DNA from: Hyphochytrium catenoides
Taxonomy: Eukaryota > Sar > Hyphochytriomycetes > Hyphochytriales > Hyphochytriaceae
Length of the DNA: 64,000 nucleotides
Direction of reading: 5' to 3'
NCBI GenBank assembly: GCA_900088475.1
Contig: FLMG01000683.1
Span: 54,370-118,369 of the forward strand
Shown here: one piece after another, positions 12,098 through 23,999 of the stretch
Position numbering within the stretch: position 1 is the stretch's first letter
Layout: every line of letters begins with the position of its first letter
The notes under the pieces: generated by a model
Database searches by the model: none
What the model was told of the DNA's origin: nothing
Seen by the model: only the letters and a program-made list of their open reading frames with translations
Program-made: the position numbers and the translations under genes

Positions 12098-14150
12098 CTA
12101 CTGCTACTAGTTTCTACTCAGAAGAAGAGGAGGAAGAAGAAGAAAGAGGAGGAGAAGAAGGAGATGAAAGAAAAAGAAAGGAGGAGGAAGAAGAGACCAG
12201 AAAAGGAAGAGTCATACTTGATCTCCTCACTAATAACAAGGAGAGAAGAAGTAGGAGGAGGTGAACCACCAACCACAATGTCACCACCATCAAGCTCAAC
12301 TCCCGCGAGGCAAGCATGAGAAGGGTCCAGGTGCTCAAGAGGAATACGCTTCAGTTTTGAAGCGCCTTTTTTCATAAATCGCCAGAGAGACTCTCGTGTG
12401 AAGGCGTAAAGCCATGCCCAAGCGAGACCATTGACCAAAATGCCGAGAAACATCAAGAGCAGAGCGGCCACATGGAAGGTTCACCAGATGTCCCACACAA
12501 TCAATGACGCCCGGCATAGCTTCCCCAAACGACTCCCAAACTGCGGGACAGACTGCAGCCAGCGGCCAGCGGAAGACAACAAGACCTTGGCAGACGCTGA
12601 CCAAACAAACAGTGATACATAGTGCTGCAGCTTAGTAATCAATTGAGAAAGGGCAAACGGACTTCCGCATCATGGACATCACGGGCATGTCAGAAGGCGT
12701 CCAGCACCTCGTCGGCTAGCGGTGGAAAGTAAGCCTCGACGTCGTCCGGCCTACGCAACAGTTGCTCGACTAACTTGGCCGAGGTACCAACAGAGCCAAG
12801 GTGGGCCGGAATCGCCAAGCAGGCGGCAGGCGCAAGGCCAAGGCCGCCCAGGCGGAGGGGTAGAATAGCTTGTTGGCAAAACCAAATCCGATATAGAATG
12901 GACACTCAATAAGGGAGCAAGGAACCCATCTGGATGGAAGTCAACCTGAGAACACAGAGGGCCCAACTGAGGAGGAGGACAACCACGAAGCTAATGGTTG
13001 AGTTTGACAAACCCAACACAACCTCGAAAGAGACAAGGTTGGATTTCAGGAGGAGACACACGACAGAGCTACGCGTCTATTTCGTCTAGACGAGAGAGCA
13101 AAGAAGAAGCTAAGAGGAGACAAACGAAACAGAACCAATGGGCTCCCCTGACAGTTCCACGCCATCCACACCCACTAGACGAGAGACCGCCACAGGGAGA
13201 TTCGGAAGACGCGCAAGATCCATACTGGGTCACCAAAGCTCGCATTTGCCCAGGATAAGCTCCGAGCCAATGTGTGGGCTGCGCTCTCTTAAGGGTAGCA
13301 AGGGCTGCAGCGACATCGTCTACGGAGCCAATAAGAGTACCATCATCAAGGTATCTCACGTGGTGATCCAAGGAAGGAACAGACGCAGGAATGTCAGAGA
13401 CAATGGGATGGAGAGCTAATAGCGAATAGCAAAGGACCTAGAGGGTCATCTTGCTGGGCACCCCAGGAACTTGCGAGCAGATCAGAGCCTTTGACCAGGT
13501 GAGACGGAGTGGAATACAATAGGTGACCCAAGGGAGGAGAGAGAGGACGGGGCTCGCCGACGCCATCCAAGATAGCCGAACGGTGTGCTGGGTTGCAAGA
13601 ATTCTTGAAGTCAACCTTCAGCAGAAGCTTATCCTTGCTGTCGCGAAAGTCAGTAACGATCTTCCTGGCAGCGTGAAGGACGCCCTCGGCACCTGCAGGG
13701 ACCGCAACACCCACCTGGAGAGAGGAGAAGAGAGACACGGCATGGGCTTTAACCTTTTCACAGCAGCAGCACTTGGAGACCAATCGACGAAGAGTTTCAA
13801 CAACGGCAATGGGTCAAAGGCCACCATCTTTCTTGGTAAACCCAATAAAGGAGCACCAGGGAGTAAAAGGGAGAGGTCAGGAGGAGCCAGTCCTTGGACC
13901 AGGAACGACACTAGCGTGGACAGAAAGAGGCATAAGGCATGACGGACGGATGAATAAGGTGTGATAAGACAGAGGTCTTTGAGGTGCTGGGGCTGCAGTT
14001 GAGAGGCGCCGGCAGCTGAACCGAGAGAAAAGGGTAGAGATCTGGGCAGAGACAGAAGGAGGAGAGAAAGCCTTCTGGAACGCCAATGACGTGCACAATG
14101 TGAACTGCGTGAGTTGTTTCCTGAACTTTTTGCTCGGAAACATCTGCAAC
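12098..14150 (-). mobile_element. Decayed non-LTR retrotransposon, copy A (reverse transcriptase plus endonuclease end)
   Basis: On the minus strand the order is reverse transcriptase, then C-terminal region, then a pyrimidine-rich tail. Visible RT motifs are KKDGGL-x-PIAVVETLRRLV (about 13770-13830), KVDFKN (about 13598-13615), GAQQDDPLGPLLF (about 13424-13462) and the catalytic box YLDDGTLIG (YLDD at 13342-13353). Further on, 12600-12250 matches the end of the element's restriction-like endonuclease region (VWESFG, then a DPSHACLAGVE stretch). The frame is broken: the Arg codon in the first motif is TGA (plus-strand 13814-13816) and the motifs fall in different frames. GVQQGDPLGP-type RT followed by a zinc motif and a K-x(2)-KY...PLVWE pattern is the layout of R2/NeSL-like elements with a restriction-like endonuclease. 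The copy is dead. The 3' end is a (TTC)-rich tract at about 12115-12245. Confidence 0.75.
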
Positions 14151-14154
14151 GGTA

Positions 14155-15240
14155 GAAGAACTTGTCCAGAATTGTTTCAGGTGACTTCCAATGTTCTCCT
14201 GTCTTCTATTGGCCTGGACTTGAGGCTCGCTTGCGGGCTACTTCTCTCCCCCATCGGGGGGCTTTCCTTCGGACTGCCCATATCGTTACCTGGTTGCAAG
14301 TGAAGGCTTCTTCTTCTTTGGTGTTCCGGGTGATGTCGTGGCGATTTCTACTAGGTTTCCTCTGGTGCGCACTCCAGCTTCTTGCCTGTCTTGTTCCCGT
14401 CCAATGCATGCCTTTGGCGATCATGGCATAGTCTGTCGTCGTGGCGGTGGCGCTCATCAACGTCATCGCCGTGTACAAGTCCTTCTCTTTCATGTCTTTC
14501 GGGACTCTGGTCTCAAAGTCTCTCTGCGAACCTCGCCATCTCCTTCCGGACTCCAATCAGAAGCCTGGAGATTTGTTGATTCGTGGCTTCTCAACTCCCC
14601 TACCAATACTCGGCCTTTGATGTGGCCGCCACGGATTCTCCATTCGCTGCAATCCAGAACCCTTTCCTATGCAGCAAACCATGCCGGCTATCAAGGTCGC
14701 TTGTCTGAGAAAACGAAGTTGAGGAAGTATGAGGGTCCGTGTCAGGCTGTGGGGCTGCAGTTTGTGCCGCTAGTCTGGGAGTCCTTTGGTGGTGGTGCTA
14801 TGCCCTATGTCCCGGACTGTGTGCAATAGCTGGTTGAGCTTCAGTGTGATTGTGCCGCTCTTGAGACTTCCCGTCCTCTTGGTCACTGGTCTCTGTTGAC
14901 TAAGGCTCTGACTCTTCATAGCAGAATCTCTTTCGCGACTCATGAAGAGATTGCGCTACAGATCTTGTGGCATATTCTTGTTCCTCAGTTGGACCCCGCT
15001 CTAGCTTGCATGATTCGACCGTCATGATGATGGTCTCGGCGCGCGGCGCCACGGCCCTTTCTTTCTTCTCCTCGTCCGTCTCCTATCGTTATTGCCAAAG
15101 AGCTCAACTAAGACTCTTTCTTCCCTTCTTTCCAAAACTGAGGGTGGAGGAGGAGAGCGTGTTGACGAGTCCAGGACTCTGTAAGCTGTAAGCCCTCATC
15201 TCTTCTTCTTTCTTCTTTCTTTACTTCTTCTTCCTCAGCA
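14155..15240 (+). mobile_element. Retrotransposon fragment, copy B (zinc motif and restriction-like endonuclease end)
   Basis: This plus-strand fragment of the same family lacks the reverse transcriptase core. It starts with a region reading LEARLRATSLPHRGAF, then FPLVRTPASCLSCSRPMHAF with a C-x2-C-x9-H-x3-C zinc motif (about 14383-14436), then QRHRRVQVLLFHVFRDSGLK. The endonuclease tail reads KLRKYEGPCQAVGLQFVPLV (about 14714-14773). A TAG interrupts the frame at 14827-14829 and at least one frameshift lies near 14350. The 3' end is TTC-rich (about 15195-15240). Bases 14526-15190 are repeated in inverted orientation at 18485-19139. The copy is non-functional. Confidence 0.7.
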
Positions 15241-15349
15241 CTAGGAAGTATAAGGTGCTCCGGACGTAGGTCTGGAAAGGTTCCTCAAGACTTCTAGCAT
15301 ATCTTCCCTTCTCTCATCAACCTGGGCCGCTTTCTCTCTTCAAGAAGCT

Positions 15350-17366
15350 ATGAAGCTAGAGGAACTCGAAAGTGGCCGCAGACGATCGCGACGACAGATG
15401 ATTGCCGACACGGTCACTCCTCCCGCGGACGGAAGTCTGCATGTTGACAACCCTTATTCAGGAGATCACTCTCCACAAAGCAGGAGAACAAGCCTCCGTT
15501 GCCATAAAGAAGATCAAGGCAAAGAACTTGTGGGAAGCGAATAGCATGGACAGAAGAGGTGAACAAGAGACGCGAGAACAGACGCCGTCAAATTTAGTTG
15601 CAGGCACTCCGACTAAACACGAGCAAGCCCGAAGTGCTGAGTCAAAGAAGCGTGAGAGTCTTCTTCGTGAGACCGCAACCACACGAAGGATGGAGGCCCG
15701 TCTTGCCGCACGAAGGGCAAGTTTGCAGGCCGAGGAGCAAGGCCTTCAGGAAGAGCAACAAAGCCTTGAGGAAGAGCAAAAAAGCCTTGAGGAAGAGAAG
15801 AAAAGCCTTCAGGAAGAGGAAAAAAGCCTTCGGGAAGAGCAAAAAAGCCTTCAGGAAGAAGAAAGGACACTTCTTCGACAAAAAGCTGAGATCTCAAAGT
15901 CCCTCATACCTTTGTCGCCTGATTCCAAGGATGGCCAGTGGCTCCGAATAGACCTGGATTACGTGATCGCGCGATTGCGTGGCGTTCGCAGGGCCTTGCG
16001 TGATGTTCAGGAAAGACAGCGAGCTGCTCATAAAGCGTGCACCTCCGTTGATGAGCAACTGTTGTCTCTACATAAGCAATTAGAGAAGCTGGAAGCTAGT
16101 GTGCAGCTTTCTCGAGATGCGCTCTTGAGGCTTGAGATAAAGGAAACGGAAACTGAGACTTCCACTAATGTTATCATCGGTAAGTTCGATGACGCCCAAA
16201 TCCTCCGCTATAGTTATGGAACCACCAAGCTTTGTTATCCTCGGCTCGGCGTATTTATTAAAGTAACCTTTTGCCTGATACAGCAAATTCCGCGGTGGTT
16301 AGGGCTGTTAACCACTGAGAATAGAGCTGCTGAAAGATGGGGAAGAGCTCTCTCTCTCTCACTTTCAAAGAAGAAGAAAGCGTCTCGCTCTTCGGCGTCT
16401 GCGCTTCTACGCCTCAGATGTACAGCGACAGAGGAAACGAGTGAGAATGGCTGTGGAGATATGGAGCTCGAGCCTCGAAACCCATACATTACGCTGGTGG
16501 AAGCAGTTCGTCCGTGAGAGACAGTGAAAGAGAGCGGCTTGAGCGGAGTCTGAAAGGGCTTAGACAGGATTTGAAAGAGCTGTCAACCTATGTAATGCCT
16601 GAAATAAGGAGACTAATCATCCGCAGATGCAACCCCTGGAAGTACCCAACCAGCACGGCCGGCAGCTCCCAAGCCAGGGACGACTTCAAGCGCAGGCTTA
16701 TTGCTTACTATGGCGCTGCCTCTACCAACCGATCGCAGCGTGGATTCGTCAAGAACATGGTGACAGGTCGATTCTTTCCAAGTCGATACGTGACGGCTGC
16801 CCAAATATGGAAGTGGTCAACAAAGGGGAGAAGGCCTTAAGGAGTTTTTTGGTTTGACAATAGCGGACCTCAAGAGTGAAAGAAACGGATTGCTGCTTCT
16901 GGATGCTGTTGAAGAGGCATTCGACATGCTGGAGGTTTGCTTCATATATGACCCTTTGCAACAACACCTTCGGCTGTTTGTCGTGAGCCCAGAGCTGAAA
17001 AAGAGGTTGATTACCTGGGATTACAAGCTTCAACGTGCTCTGCCAGGTGCGCAGGTCTGCTTTGAGCATGTGCACAACCAGCCGCTTCACTTGATCAGCA
17101 AAGAAAACCCACCCTTTCTGCAGATTCTGGCTCATCACGCCAGATTATGTCTTGATGAAGCCAAGACTGAGGGCTGGGTGACGGATGATTTGGAGTTGGC
17201 TGAGCTTGAGAGAGTAAGGGAATCGCTGGCAGCTAGTAAGAGTGCTCTTTGGCCCAAGCATATGGAGAAGTACCCAGAAGCTCATTTGGCAAAACCACAG
17301 AGGCCCGATTGGACTGACGAATCCTGTCGGGGTAATGATGAGTCTTTGCCCCTGGCAGGCAGATAG
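15350..17366 (+). pseudogene. Coiled-coil protein with HNH-endonuclease-like C-terminal domain, apparently decayed
   Basis: A 371-codon frame (15402-16517) has a basic N-terminus, a perfect heptad coiled coil (15741-15866) and more helix up to about 16180, where a gtaagttc donor may start an intron. The region 16514-17366 reads as an HNH_2-type domain: MVTGRFFPSRYVTAAQIWKW, then KEFFGLTIADLKSERNGLLL, then EEAFDMLEVCFIYDP. In this family the AAQIW position is normally AAHI, the first His of HNH; here the codon is CAA (Gln). One extra base near 16829-16833 shifts the frame between the two halves. The Cys expected before VTG is also absent. I therefore treat it as a pseudogene, though an unseen intron could rescue the frame. 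A long 5' coiled coil on an HNH domain is unusual. It is enclosed by inverted retroelement ends. Confidence 0.55.
15741..15866 (+). repeat. 21-bp tandem repeat, six units, encoding coiled-coil heptads
   Basis: Six units of 21 bp follow the pattern agccttgaggaagagcaaaa with small changes. Each encodes one heptad (S-L-E/Q-E-E-Q/E/K-K), so the array codes for six back-to-back heptads in phase with the reading frame. This is a coding minisatellite; its copy number may vary between strains. Confidence 0.9.
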
Positions 17367-17849
17367 CATGACTCCTCATTAGGATCGCATAGTGGAGCTT
17401 ATAAGATGTGTGTGCATCACTTTTACGAAAGGGCAAAGTAGTAAAGATGTCTATTAAATGTTATGAATAGCAGCAGGCCAAGCGTTAGAAAGTCCATCTT
17501 GATTCACATATTTCACGAGGGACAAAGCTGTGGCGAGGGTGTGGGCGGTGTGAATGCTCGCCTAAAGAGCTCGGTCGGGACCACCACTCCGTGGTCCCAC
17601 GCACCATGTCTAGCAGACAGACCACTCTAAGTAAGTGTAGTACACAAAAGCCATCACATCTTAATGGCAAAGTTCATTGCTTCTCGGGCGCTAACCCAGG
17701 ATCGCCCCAGCGCCATCAGAACGCACAGGCCTATTCTTTAGTGTCCAGGAAGAGAAGAAGCCTCGTTCAGCCACAGCGGGCGATGAGCAATATCTTTTTT
17801 ATAAATATAAAAAGGAGTGACAAGTAAACTACTGTTAATGTGTATTTGT

Positions 17850-18315
17850 TCTTTATTCCTACTGCTACCTACTCAGACGAAGAGAAGCAGGATGAAGAAA
17901 AAGAAGGAGAAGAAGGAGATGAAAGAGTAGAAAAAGGAGGAAGAAGAAGATAGCAGAAAAGTTATAAAGCCTTGGTCTCGCCCGCAGCTCGATCTGCTCC
18001 ACGCTCATCATCAGTAAAGGAAGAATCCTACTTGATCTCCTCAGTAATAATAAGGAGGTAGAAGGAGGAGGAGGTGAACCACCAAAAATAACGTCATCAC
18101 CATCAAGCTCGACCTCCGCGAGGCAAGCAAGAGAAGGGTCCAGCTGCTCAAGAGGAATACGCATCAGAATCACCAGAGAGATTCTCGTGTGAAGGCGTAA
18201 GGCCATGGCCAAGCGAGACCATTGACCATTTGCCGAGAAGCAGAGCAGTCACACTGAAGCTTCACCAGATGCCTACACAATCGATGATGCCCGGCATATT
18301 TTCCTAACAACTTAG
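17850..18315 (-). mobile_element. Retrotransposon 3' fragment, copy C
   Basis: This minus-strand fragment closely matches copy A at 12098-12535. Both share plus-strand strings such as caccatcaagctc and gagaagggtccag, and the translation RLHTRISL...EQLDPSLACLAEVELDGD. The two copies lie in the same orientation, about 5.7 kb apart. The 5' side stops at about 18310 at the run into the next copy. The 3' end is the TTC-rich tract at 17870-17955. No functional domain is left. Confidence 0.7.
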
Positions 18316-19140
18316 AGAAGAAGAGAGAGAAGAAGAAGATTGAAAGAAAGACGAAAGAGAAGATGATAAATAGACGAAGAAGAGGAGGAGGAGAAGAAAA
18401 GGAAGATCGAGAAGAAGAGGGGGAAGAAGAAGGAGAAGGGGCAGAAGAAGAAAAGAAGAAGAAGAAGAAGGGGAAGAAGAAGATACGAAGGCTTCAGAGT
18501 CCTCGACTCGTCAACACGCTCTCCTCCTCCACCATCACTATCGAAGAGAAGTTAAGGAGACCCATAGTTGAACTCTTTGGCAATAACGATAGGAGACGGA
18601 GGAGGAGAAGAAAGTAAGGGGCGTGGCGCCGAGACCATCATCATGACGGTCAGTCATGCAAGCTAGAGCGGGGTCCAACTGAGGAACAAGAATATGCCAC
18701 AAGATCTGTGGCGCAATCTCTTCATGAGTCGCGAAAGAGATTCTGCTATGAAGAGTCAGAGCCTTAGTCAACAGAGACCAATGACCAAGAGGACGGGAAG
18801 TCTCAAGAGCGGCACAATCACACTGAAGCTCAACCAGCTATTGCACACAGTCCAGGACATAGGGCATAGCACCCAACAACAAAAGACTCTCAGACTAGCG
18901 GCACAAACTGCAGCCCCACAGCCTGACACGGACCCTCATACTTCCTCAACTTCGCTTTCTCAGACAAGCGACCTTGATAGCCGGCATGGTTTGCTGCATA
19001 GGGAAGGGTTCTGGATTGCAGCGAATGGAGAGTCCGTGGCGGACACATCAAAGGCCGAGTACTGGTAGGGGAGTTGAGAAGCCACGAATCAACAAATCTC
19101 CAGGCTTCTGATTGGAGTCCGGAAGAAGATGGCGAGGTTC
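18316..19140 (-). mobile_element. Retrotransposon 3' fragment, copy D (inverted partner of copy B)
   Basis: Bases 18485-19139 are the reverse complement of 14526-15190 with few differences; long stretches such as ccacaagatctgtggc correspond to bases in copy B. The fragment covers the endonuclease tail (THEEIAPQILWHILVPQLDP in translation). Its 3' TTC-rich tail, seen as GAAGAA on the plus strand, occupies 18316-18484 and abuts copy C. Copies B and D thus form an inverted repeat with arms of about 660 bp around a 3.3 kb spacer. Confidence 0.75.
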
Positions 19141-19210
19141 TCGGGAAAAGTTACGAATCTGGAGGTCGAGTTATTTTATAAAAAGATAACTCTGTAGGGT
19201 CATGTCCCCT

Positions 19211-22200
19211 TTACAGACTGTTACCTTCATTGACAGGAGTGGATGGCGATGGAAGGGCACTGGATGAGGTGCTCTTACGCTGCTCCAGGAGCTGTAAAAA
19301 GAGAAGAATGAGAATAGGCCGTCGCTTAGCAAAAGCACTCTAAAGCAGTAGAGACAGCAGATGCAAAAGCCACGTTCCTCAGAGGAGCAATAGAGTCATA
19401 AGATGCTTAGGCGACATTAGCCGAGAGAGGAAATGGCTAAGGAGAAAGCTTCCATCACTAGATAAAGTCGTAATCAGTACCTCTTTAAGCTTTCCTCGTT
19501 TCTGCGTGAGCGCCTCCTCTTTCGTCTTCCTTGTGATCTCACTGTCTCCGCCAGCAGGAACGGTCTCATTCGCCAAGGAGAAGTCTTGCTTGTCCTCCGA
19601 CGCATAGATTAAGAGTGGGCAGTCCTTGCCTAAGTACAGCATGCAGTGTAAGGTGCCCACACATGAGAGATCTGGCTCCAGGTAAGAACTCGGTGGTAGT
19701 CCTTAAACATTAGACATCGAATGGTCTTTGCGACTTCAACTGATAAACATATAAGGGAAATCTAGGTAGTGCACACAAGAGGCACCCTGGTTGCTAGAGG
19801 GAGAGGAAGAGCATGTTGCCTAGCACAGAAGGGACGGGGACGAAGCGTGAGCGACGCAGAGAAAGCATCACGACCTACCGAAAGCTGCTAAAGCCACAAG
19901 ATGCTCTGAAGGGCTCCAAGCGACGTCACAGATGGGAAGTCCATACTCTATCTTGGCTAGCCCCTCGAAAATCTTCTCTCCAGTGCGAAAGGAGAAAAGA
20001 GAACTGTGCGAGAGCGACATAGAACAACTTAGGCCGTGCGCTGCAATGATGAGGTGCATGGCACACTACCAAGAGGACTCAAAACAATGGAGAGATAAAG
20101 AGGGAAAGAATGTCGGCGAGGTGCTTACATGGAACCACTTTCTGACCCTGACAGGAGCATTTTGCCGTCCGCACTTAGGCAATGTCTCACGATGGTTTCC
20201 TCACACTGGCAGGTATAAGAAAAACGAGTAAGCGGTCATCTTCTTCTGCCAAAGGTTGTTCCATCTTTGAAACCCTAGCTAGCTGAGGTTCATCCTCTGG
20301 TCGGTACGTCTGCATCTTTTATCATCCTTACCTTGACCCCAAAGAACTGGTGGCTGGATATGTGGAAGGAATGCAGATCCATTACCTTCAGACTACTGCT
20401 TTGCGCCTGCATTTTGCATTTTGCCAAGAAAGGTAACAAGGGATGGGTCACGTCAATACTGTCCCTCCTTCGTCGGTTATCTTTCCGTCTCTACCTGGAT
20501 GACCATCTGCCCTCGAGAAGGGTGGAAGGTCAAGTGCGTTATCCCTTTTCCTCTAAGCTCTGAGCTTACTACCGTCTTGATATTGGAGAATGAGGTAGGA
20601 TCACTCTCGCTGCTAGAATCCGAAGAAGAAAGGTTGCCAGAAAAACGAGAAGAAAAGGAAGTTCAGCAGGCCATAGCTTTGAAATGTTAAAGGACATAAC
20701 AAAGACGAAAGAGCAAATTAAAGGTGCCAAAGGGCTAAGGACGCTAGCGTCTCAGGTCCAGCTATCTCGTGCTGGTTACCTTGCTTGCCATATCTTGATG
20801 ATACCTTGCCCGTCTCCAGAGTATAGCAAAGACGAGCGTTGATCAAACCGCAGGCAGTTGACCCGAGATAAATGGCAGTCCGCAGGAGAGCCAAGCTTGG
20901 AGAGAAGTGTTCCCGAACTTTGAAAGTAGAGGAGTGAAAGGAGGGAGGATGCGGTAGGAGAAGTGGAGATCCTGTCAAGTGAGGGACAACGACAGAGCGG
21001 GAATAATAGAATGGACCAGCGCGCCAGGACAAGACAAGAAAGTGGAACAAGGGTTTATAGAGGAATAAGAGGGACAGAACTGCCCCACTTAAAAGAGTTT
21101 CTTGGAACAGATAAAGCCGGAAGCAAGGAGCAGTGAGACAGTTAAAGAGTTGATGGAAAAGTTGATGGAGCTCACCTGCAGTCCCAGACCCTAATAATCT
21201 TATCATATGCCCCAGTGACGGCGACAGTAGCAAGAGAAGGATGAAACTGGACCGAATAGACGAAGGTGGGAGGACTGTGTTGCAGAAGCTGTACCAGGCC
21301 GGGGCTGCTTCTTGTAGGCAAAGACGTCTCTCTGGAAGAAGAACAATGAAGACAGTGGCCAAGGAAGGTCAAAGATCCCACACATAGAGTCAAAGTCAGA
21401 GGAGGACCTGAAGGAGACCTAACTAAAGAACTTGAGCTGGGAGGACCGCATTCATCGGCGAGGATGGACGATGAATAGCGGAAACCTCGAGGACCAGAGG
21501 TCAGACCAAGAGGAGAAAAATGAAGGCATAATAAGGTAGACACCAAGCAGGTCTTTGGACCCACAGCCGCCAAGCTACCTTTCTTGCGACCCAGGGTTAG
21601 TGTCTGTTGAATTCTGAAGTCCAAGGAACCAGAGCCTCGCAGTACCGTCCGCAGAGGCGGAGAGAAGGTGTGCACCATCCTTAGACCAAGCAACATCGTG
21701 GACGAGCCCGTTATGGCCCGTGAGATTATGCTTTAGAAGCCCTTTAAGTTAAGGAGAATGAGTAGAACGAACACATGGCGAAAGACGGCGAAGTAGGGAA
21801 TTAGGAGAGAGACAGGTGACTGAAATCTAGATTCAGAGAAGCAGGACAAGAGACCGTACGTGATAGACGAAGGTTGATGCAGGGTCAGTGCTTCCAGAAC
21901 GAGACATAAGAAGAATATCAACCCCTTCATTAGTGTGCGAGACAACCGCAGAGGAGAAAGATTGTGAAGAAGCCCTAGTACTAGATCCTCGCAGAAGTAA
22001 TTGAGGCTGCCCCTAAGGCTCAGATGACGTGACTGAGAGGCCCACGTTTCTGACTTTGTCTCGGCGACCCACCTGATGACGCCTGGTAAATCTTGACCGA
22101 AAATGTGAGCATTCCTGCACTCGCCGCAGCGATCAGGTCCCCTGAAGGAGAGAAAGACACCCTGAAGGCACCGCTGTCTTCAGCCTTTATTCGATGCAAG

Positions 22201-23956
22201 AGTGTGCCGGGCACACGACAAGAATCTCCAGGTGCACGACGACGAAGTAAGGAGTTACTCTGGAAAGCTGACTGCAAAAAGGAGTAAGAAGAGTTATATG
22301 TACTGTACGATGGCCGGTAGTGTGGAAGATGATCGCCCTGTCATTATGTCACACCGCTGCTTGTCGTAAGCGGGCGAGCAAGAGCATCACTCTGAGGTGT
22401 ACACCCAGAGGTCCAGACTAACAAGCAAGACAGCAGCCAGTACCATAGGACTGGAGAAGAAGCATGTATCAAAAACGAAGGAATGAATGAGCATGTATCA
22501 AAAACGAAGGAAGGAAGGAAGGAAGGAATGAGCAAAATAGATGACCGCGACGAGTCGTGGGGTGATTAAGTGACCATGTCCCGAAAGATGTGAGAGAAAG
22601 ATCACCTGGTCCCTACTTCCTCCCGCTGCGTTTGTTGCCCATGAGAGCTGAGCCTCCAAGTCCATGAGGGAGTGTCTGTGCACTTCTCTTTCTCCTGCCC
22701 AGCGGGGTCGATGTTCGACAGCTCTCACCTGCTGGTCGTAAAAAAGAGGATGCACCTTCACGCTGACGGACAGTGCAGTCTGGGTACGGGAGGCTCTAAG
22801 ATACTGCAGGTACACAGATGGGATCTGCATAGGAGATTCATGACGACAATGGTGAAAGAGTAAGACTAGAAGGCGATAGTTTACTGAGCCTTAGGAGAGG
22901 CGGAGTTAGTGGTGATGAACTTAAGCTAGAAGCCTAATGGAGAAGCTACTCCCGTTAAAAAAAGATATAGAGAAAGGTCCGACGACGTAGCCTTCGATAA
23001 GTTAGTGCCGAAGGAAAGCAGCACTTACAGCCTTCACCGTTGTATCTAATCCGAGGTTTCTGGCTTGGGCGTGCACCAAGCTACCAGTAGGAGTGTAGTT
23101 GAAGAGAGAAAGAGAGAGACCTTGGCCTCCATCCTTCTCCAGTGACACAAAGATCTTGTTATTCTCCCCGACGCACCGAAGGAAGCCCCACGCCACACAG
23201 AAAAAGCCATCTTCGACGACGCCCTATCCGGGGGAAGATGATATAGGAGAAAAGGCAGGTGCAGATGAGTAAGCGAGACACGGAGAGAAGAGTAGATAAC
23301 CGATTGTGTGGGTAGATAGAGTTAGAGGTCAGAGAGCGAAATAAGACCAGCAAGACTTCAACCAAACAATTGACGACGGAGGAGACAAATGAGAGTGATG
23401 ACACTTGCGGTTTAGGTCAAGAGCAGTAGATGACGAGATAGCGCAGAGTCCGCAGGTAGTTGCAGAGCTCGTCCCCGTTTACTAGCGTAGCCTTACCCGT
23501 GAGGATGATACGTTTGGTCCAAAGTCCAACAACTCCAAAAAGATCATAACGTTTTGCTTCAAAACCTCCTTGAAAGGGAGACGGATCAATAGCTCTTCCT
23601 CCCAAATTACGTTGCCTGCGGCGTCGACAGTTCGAGGGGAGGAAAGTATGGGAAGAACGTATTCACAGGTCTCTGCTGAACGCCTCTCCTCTCCCTTTAC
23701 TATTGTTTGTGCCTCAATGTAGTTAGCAGCTGGGACGTGTGCATGAGGCTTTCTGAGTAGCTCCCCTGCGGATAACGGGTTCTATAAGACAGAATATATA
23801 TATACAGACAGGGTAAGAGAGCATTTCGAAGCGGATCCTCATGAGAACAACGCCGTAGGCAAGAGCAGTCTTTACGATGTGCTCCGTTTCGTCCCCTTGT
23901 ATTCCTCTCCTTCCCTCTCCCCCTTTCTCTCTCTTTCTCTCTCTCCCTCTCTCTTT

Positions 23957-23999
<43 letters not shown>

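Noticed and set aside
12114-12471. Ser/Leu/Phe-rich open frames on the minus strand
   Set aside because: They are translations of the TTC-rich 3' tail of retroelement copy A, not a separate gene.
15458-15897. Minus-strand frames rich in Leu/Phe/Pro opposite the coiled coil
   Set aside because: Shadows of the 21-bp coding repeat on the other strand.
16330-16512. Alternative frame reading SSSLETHTLRWWKQFV, similar to Sfi1-type repeats
   Set aside because: Only one short unit, in a frame that ends at once and does not join in phase with its neighbours.
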